A stretch of DNA of 64,000 bases from Siphonodentalium dalli (taxonomy: Eukaryota; Mollusca; Scaphopoda; Gadilida; Siphonodentaliidae), in contig CP136063.1 in assembly GCA_032622095.1 (NCBI GenBank), forward strand, positions 25,112,987-25,176,986, read 5' to 3'. Below, one piece after another: positions 55,498 to 64,000 of this stretch (its first letter is position 1; every line of letters starts with the position of its first letter). The notes under the pieces were generated by a model. It did no database searches and was not told the origin of the DNA. It saw only the letters and a list, made by a program, of their open reading frames with translations. A program made the position numbers and the translations under genes.

Positions 55498-58400
55498 TTT
55501 TTCGCTGATGGGACGGAAGCGAAATTGCAGAACGAAAATGTAAACAAACACCAAATCACCCCATGCATTCACATTTCCCCGTCCCGCGGCGATATTTTTA
55601 CATAAAATGTTAGATTAATATCTTCTCGACATCATTGTAACATTTTATTGACCATAATCAAGATGAAAACATGTTTTTTTTCGCTGATGGGACGGTATTA
55701 GATAGGATGGGACGGTATTAGAAAACGCAGAACAGCTAAGATAGACCCCTAAACTTGCTGTTTATCAATAATACAGCATGTAGCAGCACCAAAATGGCTC
55801 TATATGGTCATCAGTGCAGCATTTTATTGGTGGTCCCATTTTATTGACCATAATCAAGATGAAAACATGTTTTTTTTCGCTGATGGGACGGAAGCGAAAT
55901 TGCAGAACGAAAATGTAAACAAACACCAAATCACCCCATGCATTCACATTTCCCCGTCCCGCGGCGATATTTTTACATAAAATGTTAGATTAATATCTTC
56001 TCGACATCATTGTAACATTTTATTGACCATAATCAAGATGAAAACATGTTTTTTTTCGCTGATGGGACGGTATTAGATAGGATGGGACGGTATTAGAAAA
56101 CGCAGAACAGCTAAGATAGACCCCTAAACTTGCTGTTTATCAATAATACAGCATGTAGCAGCACCAAAATGGCTCTATATGGTCATCAGTGCAGCATTTT
56201 ATTGGTGGTCCCATTTTATTGACCATAATCAAGATGAAAACATGTTTTTTTTCGCTGATGGGACGGAAGCGAAATTGCAGAACGAAAATGTAAACAAACA
56301 CCAAATCACCCCATGCATTCACATTTCCCCGTCCCGCGGCGATATTTTTACATAAAATGTTAGATTAATATCTTCTCGACATCATTGTAACATTTTATTG
56401 ACCATAATCAAGATGAAAACATGTTTTTTTTCGCTGATGGGACGGTATTAGATAGGATGGGACGGTATTAGAAAACGCAGAACAGCTAAGATAGACCCCT
56501 AAACTTGCTGTTTATCAATAATACAGCATGTAGCAGCACCAAAATGGCTCTATATGGTCATCAGTGCAGCATTTTATTGGTGGTCCCATTTTATTGACCA
56601 TAATCAAGATGAAAACATGTTTTTTTTCGCTGATGGCACGGAAGCGAAATTGCAGAACGAAAATGTAAACAAACACCAAATCACCCCATGCATTCACATT
56701 TCCCCGTCCCGCGGCGATATTTTTACATAAAATGTTAGATTAATATCTTCTCGACATCATTGTAACTTTCTCATGACTTAATAAACATTGATTTTAATGA
56801 AATGATTAATAATATATCTGAAGGTCCCAGTTAGCCAAGGTCCCAGATAGCCAAGGTCCCAGTTAGCCAGAAGGTCCCAGTTAGCCAAGGTCCCAGTTAG
56901 CCTGACTTGAGGTCCCAGTTAGCCAAGGTCCCAGTTAGCCAAGGTCCCAGTTAGCTGGATACCTTAGATAGGATGGGACGGTATTAGAAAACGCAGAACA
57001 GCTAAGATAGACCCCTAAACTTGCTGTTAAGCAATAATACAGCATGTAGCAGCACCAAAATGGCTCTATATGGTCATCAGTGCAGCATTTTATTGGTGGT
57101 CCCATTTTATTGACCATAATCAAGATGAAAACATGTTTTTTTTCGCTGATGGGACGGAAGCGAAATTGCAGAACGAAAATGTAAACAAACACCAAATCAC
57201 CCCATGCATTCACATTTCCCCGTCCCGCGGCGATATTTTTACATAAAATGTTAGATTAATATCTTCTCGACATCATTGTAACATTTTATTGACCATAATC
57301 AAGATGAAAACATGTTTTTTTTCGCTGATGGGACGGTATTAGATAGGATGGGACGGTATTAGAAAACGCAGAACAGCTAAGATAGACCCCTAAACTTGCT
57401 GTTTATCAATAATACAGCATGTAGCAGCACCAAAATGGCTCTATATGGTCATCAGTGCAGCATTTTATTGGTGGTCCCATTTTATTGACCATAATCAAGA
57501 TGAAAACATGTTTTTTTTCGCTGATGGGACGGAAGCGAAATTGCAGAACGAAAATGTAAACAAACACCAAATCACCCCATGCATTCACATTTCCCCGTCC
57601 CGCGGCGATATTTTTACATAAAATGTTAGATTAATATCTTCTCGACATCATTGTAACATTTTATTGACCATAATCAAGATGAAAACATGTTTTTTTTCGC
57701 TGATGGGACGGTATTAGATAGGATGGGACGGTATTAGAAAACGCAGAACAGCTAAGATAGACCCCTAAACTTGCTGTTTATCAATAATACAGCATGTAGC
57801 AGCACCAAAAATGGCTCTATATGGTCATCAGTGCAGCATTTTATTGGTGGTCCCATTTTATTGACCATAATCAAGATGAAAACATGTTTTTTTTCGCTGA
57901 TGGCACGGAAGCGAAATTGCAGAACGAAAATGTAAACAAACACCAAATCACCCCATGCATTCACATTTCCCCGTCCCGCGGCGATATTTTTACATAAAAT
58001 GTTAGATTAATATCTTCTCGACATCATTGTAACTTTCTCATGACTTAATAAACATTGATTTTAATGAAATGATTAATAATATATCTGAAGGTCCCAGTTA
58101 GCCAAGGTCCCAGATAGCCAAGGTCCCAGTTAGCCAGAAGGTCCCAGTTAGCCAAGGTCCCAGTTAGCCTGACTTGAGGTCCCAGTTAGCCAAGGTCCCA
58201 GTTAGCCAAGGTCCCAGTTAGCTGGATACCTTAGATAGGATGGGACGGTATTAGAAAACGCAGAACAGCTAAGATAGACCCCTAAACTTGCTGTTAAGCA
58301 ATAATACAGCATGTAGCAGCACCAAAATGGCTCTATATGGTCATCAGTGCAGCATTTTATTGGTGGTCCCATTTTATTGACCATAATCAAGATGAAAACA

Positions 58401-59500
58401 TGTTTTTTTTCGCTGATGGGACGGAAGCGAAATTGCAGAACGAAAATGTAAACAAACACCAAATCACCCCATGCATTCACATTTCCCCGTCCCGCGGCGA
58501 TATTTTTACATAAAATGTTAGATTAATATCTTCTCGACATCATTGTAACATTTTATTGACCATAATCAAGATGAAAACATGTTTTTTTTCGCTGATGGGA
58601 CGGTATTAGATAGGATGGGACGGTATTAGAAAACGCAGAACAGCTAAGATAGACCCCTAAACTTGCTGTTTATCAATAATACAGCATGTAGCAGCACCAA
58701 AATGGCTCTATATGGTCATCAGTGCAGCATTTTATTGGTGGTCCCATTTTATTGACCATAATCAAGATGAAAACATGTTTTTTTTCGCTGATGGGACGGA
58801 AGCGAAATTGCAGAACGAAAATGTAAACAAACACCAAATCACCCCATGCATTCACATTTCCCCGTCCCGCGGCGATATTTTTACATAAAATGTTAGATTA
58901 ATATCTTCTCGACATCATTGTAACATTTTATTGACCATAATCAAGATGAAAACATGTTTTTTTTCGCTGATGGGACGGTATTAGATAGGATGGGACGGTA
59001 TTAGAAAACGCAGAACAGCTAAGATAGACCCCTAAACTTGCTGTTTATCAATAATACAGCATGTAGCAGCACCAAAAATGGCTCTATATGGTCATCAGTG
59101 CAGCATTTTATTGGTGGTCCCATTTTATTGACCATAATCAAGATGAAAACATGTTTTTTTTCGCTGATGGCACGGAAGCGAAATTGCAGAACGAAAATGT
59201 AAACAAACACCAAATCACCCCATGCATTCACATTTCCCCGTCCCGCGGCGATATTTTTACATAAAATGTTAGATTAATATCTTCTCGACATCATTGTAAC
59301 TTTCTCATGACTTAATAAACATTGATTTTAATGAAATGATTAATAATATATCTGAAGGTCCCAATTAGCCAAGGTCCCAGATAGCCAAGGTCCCAGTTAG
59401 CCAGAAGGTCCCAGTTAGCCAAGGTCCCAGTTAGCCTGACTTGAGGTCCCAGTTAGCAAAGGTCCCAGTTAGCCAAGGTCCCAGTTAGCTGGATACCTTA
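55498..59500. repeat. 1,267-bp higher-order repeat within the satellite
   Basis: The landmark TTTCTCATGACTTAATAAAC occurs at 56767, 58034 and 59301, exactly 1,267 bp apart. The diagnostic change GATGGCACGG recurs once in each block. Each block contains three 375-type units plus a ~190-bp segment carrying AAGGTCCCAGTTAGCC repeats. About three blocks are present; the block start is approximate. Confidence 0.9.
56822..56957 (+). repeat. 16-bp AAGGTCCCAGTTAGCC tandem repeats (also 58089-58224, 59356-59491)
   Basis: About eight units of AAGGTCCCAGTTAGCC, some with short inserts (AG, TGACTTG), end in AGCTGGATACCTTAG. The same block appears in each 1,267-bp repeat. The unit length equals the 16-bp unit in the termini of the transposon at 23613-26715. 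Confidence 0.9.
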
Positions 59501-62500
59501 GATAGGATGGGACGGTATTAGAAAACGCAGAACAGCTAAGATAGACCCCTAAACTTGCTGTTAAGCAATAATACAGCATGTAGCAGCACCAAAATGGCTC
59601 TATATGGTCATCAGTGCAGCATTTTATTGGTGGTCCCATTTTATTGACCATAATCAAGATGAAAACATGTTTTTTTTCGCTGATGGGACGGAAGCGAAAT
59701 TGCAGAACGAAAATGTAAACAAACACCAAATCACCCCATGCATTCACATTTCCCCGTCCCGCGGCGATATTTTTACCTAAAATGTTAGATTAATATCTTC
59801 TCGACATCAATGTAACATTTTATTGACCATAATCAAGATGAAAACATGTTTTTTTTCGCTGATGGGACGGTATTAGATAGGATGGGACGGTATTAGAAAA
59901 CGCAGAACAGCTAAGATAGACCCCTAAACTTGCTGTTTATCAATAATACAGCATGTAGCAGCACCAAAATGGCTCTATATGGTCATCAGTGCAGCATTTT
60001 ATTGGTGGTCCCATTTTATTGACCATAATCAAGATGAAAACATGTTTTTTTTCGCTGATGGGACGGAAGCGAAATTGCAGAACGAAAATGTAAACAAACA
60101 CCAAATCACCCCATGCATTCACATTTCCCCGTCCCGCGGCGATATTTTTACATAAAATGTTAGATTAATATCTTCTCGACATCATTGTAACATTTTATTG
60201 ACCATAATCAAGATGAAAACATGTTTTTTTTCGCTGATGGGACGGAAGCGAAATTGCAGAACGGGATGGGACGGTATTAGATAGGATGGGACGGTATTAG
60301 AAAACGCAGAACAGCTAAGATAGACCCCTAAACTTGCTGTTTAGCAATAATACAGCATGTAGCAGCACCAAAATGGCTCTATATGGTCATCAGTGCAGCA
60401 TTTTATTGGTGGTCCCATTTTATTGACCATAATCAAGATGAAAACATGTTTTTTTTCGCTGATGGGACGGAAGCGAAATTGCAGAACGAAAATGTAAACA
60501 AACACCAAATCACCCCATGCATTCACATTTCCCCGTCCCGCGGCGATATTTTTACATAAAATGTTAGATTAATATCTTCTCGACATCATTGTAACATTTT
60601 ATTGACCATAATCAAGATGAAAACATGTTTTTTTTCGCTGATGGGACGGTATTAGATAGGATGGGACGGTATTAGAAAACGCAGAACAGCTAAGATAGAC
60701 CCCTAAACTTGCTGTTTATCAATAATACAGCATGTAGCAGCACCAAAATGGCTCTATATGGTCATCAGTGCAGCATTTTATTGGTGGTCCCATTTTATTG
60801 ACCATAATCAAGATGAAAACATGTTTTTTTTCGCTGATGGGACGGAAGCGAAATTGCAGAACGAAAATGTAAACAAACACCAAATCACCCCATGCATTCA
60901 CATTTCCCCGTCCCGCGGCGATATTTTTACATAAAATGTTAGATTAATATCTTCTCGACATCATTGTAACATTTTATTGACCATAATCAAGATGAAAACA
61001 TGTTTTTTTTCGCTGATGGGACGGTATTAGATAGGATGGGACGGTATTAGAAAACGCAGAACAGCTAAGATAGACCCCTAAACTTGCTGTTTATCAATAA
61101 TACAGCATGTAGCAGCACCAAAATGGCTCTATATGGTCATCAGTGCAGCATTTTATTGGTGGTCCCATTTTATTGACCATAATCAAGATGAAAACATGTT
61201 TTTTTTCGCTGATGGGACGGAAGCGAAATTGCAGAACGAAAATGTAAACAAACACCAAATCACCCCATGCATTCACATTTCCCCGTCCCGCGGCGATATT
61301 TTTACATAAAATGTTAGATTAATATCTTCTCGACATCATTGTAACATTTTATTGACCATAATCAAGATGAAAACATGTTTTTTTTCGCCGATGGGACGGT
61401 ATGAGATAGGATGGGACGGTATTAGAAAACGCAGAACAGCTAAGATAGACCCCTAAACTTGCTGTTTATCAATAATACAGCATGTAGCAGCACCAAAATG
61501 GCTCTATATGGTCATCAGTGCAGCATTTTATTGGTGGTCCCATTTTATTGACCATAATCAAGATGAAAACATGTTTTTTTTCGCTGATGGGACGGAAGCG
61601 AAATTGCAGAACGAAAATGTAAACAAACACCAAATCACCCCATGCATTCACATTTCCCCGTCCCGCGGCGATATTTTTACATAAAATTTTAGATTAATAT
61701 CTTCTCGACATCATTGTAACATTTTATTGACCATAATCAAGATGAAAACATGTTTTTTTTTCGCTGATGGGACGGTATGAGATAGGATGGGACGGTATTA
61801 GAAAACGCAGAACAGCTAAGATAGACCCCTAAACTTGCTGTTTATCAATAATACAGCATGTAGCAGCACCAAAATGGCTCTATATGGTCATCAGTGCAGC
61901 ATTTTATTGGTGGTCCCATTTTATTGACCATAATCAAGATGAAAACATGTTTTTTTTCGCTGATGGGACGGAAGCGAAATTGCAGAACGAAAATGTAAAC
62001 AAACACCAAATCACCCCATGCATTCACATTTCCCCGTCCCGCGGCGATATTTTTACATAAAATGTTAGATTAATATCTTCTCGACATCATTGTAACATTT
62101 TATTGACCATAATCAAGATGAAAACATGTTTTTTTTTCGCTGATGGGACGGTATTAGATAGGATGGGACGGTATTAGAAAACGCAGAACAGCTAAGATAG
62201 ACCCCTAAACTTGCTGTTTATCAATAATACAGCATGTAGCAGCACCAAAATGGCTCTATATGGTCATCAGTGCAGCATTTTATTGGTGGTCCCATTTTAT
62301 TGACCATAATCAAGATGAAAACATGTTTTTTTTCGCTGATGGGACGGAAGCGAAATTGCAGAACGAAAATGTAAACAAACACCAAATCACCCCATGCATT
62401 CACATTTCCCCGTCCCGCGGCGATATTTTTACATAAAATGTTAGATTAATATCTTCTCGACATCATTGTAACATTTTATTGACCATAATCAAGATGAAAA

Positions 62501-62989
62501 CATGTTTTTTTTCGCTGATGGGACGGAAGCGAAATTGCAGAACGGGATGGGACGGTATTAGATAGAATGGGACGGTATTAGAAAACGCAGAACAGCTAAG
62601 ATAGACCCCTAAACTTGCTGTTTAGCAATAATACAGCATGTAGCAGCACCAAAATGGCTCTATATGGTCATCAGTGCGGCATTTTATTGGTGGTCCCATT
62701 TTATTGACCATAATCAAGATGAAAACATGTTTTTTTTCGCTGATGGGACGGAACCTTTGGAAATTGCAGAACGGGATGGGACGGTATTAGATAGGATGGG
62801 ACGGTATTAGAAAAGCAGAACAGCTAAGATAGACCCCTAAACTTGCTGTTTATCAATAATACAGCATGTAGCAGCACCAAAATGGCTCTATATGGTCATC
62901 AGTGCAGCATTTTATTGGTGATCCCATTTTATTGACCATAATCAAGATTAAAACAACTTTTTTATTAGATAGGATGGGACGGTATTAGA

Positions 62990-64000
62990 AAACGCAGAAC
63001 AGCTAACATCTTTTCGACGTCATGATCATTAAAGATTAAAACAACTTATTTCGCTGATGGGATAGCAGCGGCAAAACGCAGAACGCAGTCCCAAGCGTCC
63101 AAGGTCCCAATCGTCTGGATACCTAGCTCCAGGGAAGCTCTAAAGATTTACACTCTTTATTGTGTATATCATGTATGTGACTCAACTGGGTCTACTGGAT
63201 ACCCATCGATATGGGACAGAAGAGCTATGGTAAAACGCAGAACGATCGAAACATAACAAAATCAGTTTTTACTTACAAATTGTGTGGTAAATCCAAATAT
63301 CACATGCGAGTACTATAAGAATTCACTATTAATGAACGTACAAGGAGAAACCAATATCAAAAACGTTTGACACGGCGTTCAATTGTTCACGCTCTGTTCA
63401 CGTCGGCACTGAGCTTGAGTTTACGTTGGCACTAAGCTTGTGTTTGCATAACTGGTGGCAGATGACACAGACTCTTTAGGGTGATGATATCGTCTCAGTG
63501 AGAATTACTCGCTGTTTGTGTTATGCACTTCCGAATGGTGTTGAGTATTCTACTATTCATGTATTTGAACGCTGTTCGAACCAGCAACATGTGGTTAATG
63601 GCAAACACATATCTCATGGGTTATATAATATAAACAAAGAAACGCTCTTTATTATAATTACAAAACAACAAATTCATTCATATTTCGCCGTCCTATGGCG
63701 ACTATTCTTGACATATGTTAGATTGATATATTCACGACATCCGTGTAACATTTTAATCTAGTTTAAAAGAACTTGTTTCGTCGATGGGTAAAATGCAGAA
63801 CGGCCGCGGTAATGGCAGAACGAACATGTAGACCATAAATGCATTCATATTTTGCCGCCGTCCCATGACGATATTTCTGTACATAATATTAGAATAATAT
63901 CTTCTCGACATCTGTGTAGCATTTTATTGACCATAATCAAGATTAAAACAATTTGTTTCGCTAATGGGACGGAAGTTGAAAAACGCAGAACAGCTTAGGA
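62990..64000. repeat. degenerate right part of the satellite, continuing past the window
   Basis: Diverged fragments of the 375-bp unit (GCTGATGGGATAGCAGCGGC, AAATGCAGAACGGCC, TTAGAATAATATCTTCTCG) alternate with unique-looking sequence. The last bases still read GGGACGGAAG and AAAACGCAGAACAGC, so the array is not finished at 64000. A CAAGGTCCCAATCGTCTGG segment at about 63100 echoes the 16-bp repeats. Confidence 0.8.

Larger units (their letters stand above)
53790..62990. repeat. homogeneous ~375-bp satellite array
   Basis: About 22 copies contain GGACGGTATTAGAAAACGCA, CTTGCTGTTTATCAATAATA, CACCAAAATGGCTCTATATG, TTTATTGGTGGTCCC, AACGAAAATGTAAACAAACA and CGTCCCGCGGCGATATTTTT. The basic spacing is 375 bp, with 401-bp variants carrying a 26-bp insert (54532, 60235, 62515). 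Each unit holds two related halves around TTTATTGACCATAATCAAGA. Copies differ by very few bases, so homogenisation is recent. The repeated 60-codon minus-strand frame is not called as a gene. Confidence 0.95.

Noticed and set aside
53861-62403. A 60-codon minus-strand frame (MNAWGDLVFVYIFVLQ...) repeated about 22 times at 375-bp spacing
   Set aside because: It is identical because the satellite copies are nearly identical. The frame has no coding signature, changes length freely at unit boundaries and overlaps simple A/T runs.
1-64000. tRNA, rRNA, snRNA genes
   Set aside because: I scanned for cloverleaf A/B-box patterns and 5S-like sequence by eye and saw none I could support. A dedicated search (tRNAscan, Infernal) would be decisive.

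Overview
This window looks like repeat-dense nuclear DNA of a metazoan, most likely a mollusc. The reasons are AT-rich intergenic sequence, several non-LTR retrotransposon fragments, a Crypton-type tyrosine recombinase gene with a spliceosomal-type intron, and abundant short elements that end in ACGG-type microsatellites plus a terminal hairpin, a form I associate with bivalve and gastropod genomes (pearl-like elements). I recognise no conserved host housekeeping gene, no rRNA or tRNA gene and nothing bacterial. Most short open frames are chance frames or shadows of repeats.

Layout. 0-8 kb: a Helitron-like 3' end, local direct and inverted repeat clusters, an array of GTATAC-centred palindromes (3.25-3.68 kb), an ATC microsatellite, a small MITE and a dead reverse transcriptase fragment. 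8.2-10.36 kb: an element built from CTTAAG-centred palindromes. 11.1-14.0 kb: a second Helitron-like 3' end, an isolated diverged satellite unit, and a broken gene for a zinc-finger plus packaging-ATPase-like protein of DNA-virus or Polinton type. 14.37-17 kb: a long foldback, then the only intact-looking gene, a Crypton-like recombinase on the minus strand with a 62-nt intron. 17.7-22.4 kb: two elements with a shared end architecture. 22.7-27.6 kb: a non-LTR retrotransposon split by a 3.1-kb DNA transposon with a 10-bp target duplication, which itself contains a 2.2-kb element packed with GAGATATCTC palindromes. 28-31 kb: interleaved inverted repeats around an unknown 130-codon frame. 31.3-38.3 kb: an L1/Tx1-like LINE with inactivated ORF1 and ORF2 and a 469-bp TTAA-target MITE between them. 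38.4-38.8 kb: two 93-nt hairpins.

40.8-52.5 kb appears to be a four-level nest. An outer inverted-repeat element contains a pearl-like element with a ~162-bp satellite core; that core is interrupted by a 6.4-kb long-inverted-repeat element; that element contains another small pearl-like element with 191-bp repeats. From about 52.5 kb to the window end lies a young, highly homogeneous ~375-bp satellite array with a 1,267-bp higher-order repeat.

The genes do not form a pathway. The region is a sink for mobile DNA. Two themes merit follow-up: (i) at least four elements with different sequences share one rule, in which the 5' terminal sequence X recurs at the 3' end as an X-loop-X' hairpin after a microsatellite; (ii) three sequence-unrelated regions are arrays of a short perfect palindrome with an AT core, two of them about 2.2 kb long and bounded by inverted repeats. 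All alignments were made by eye.
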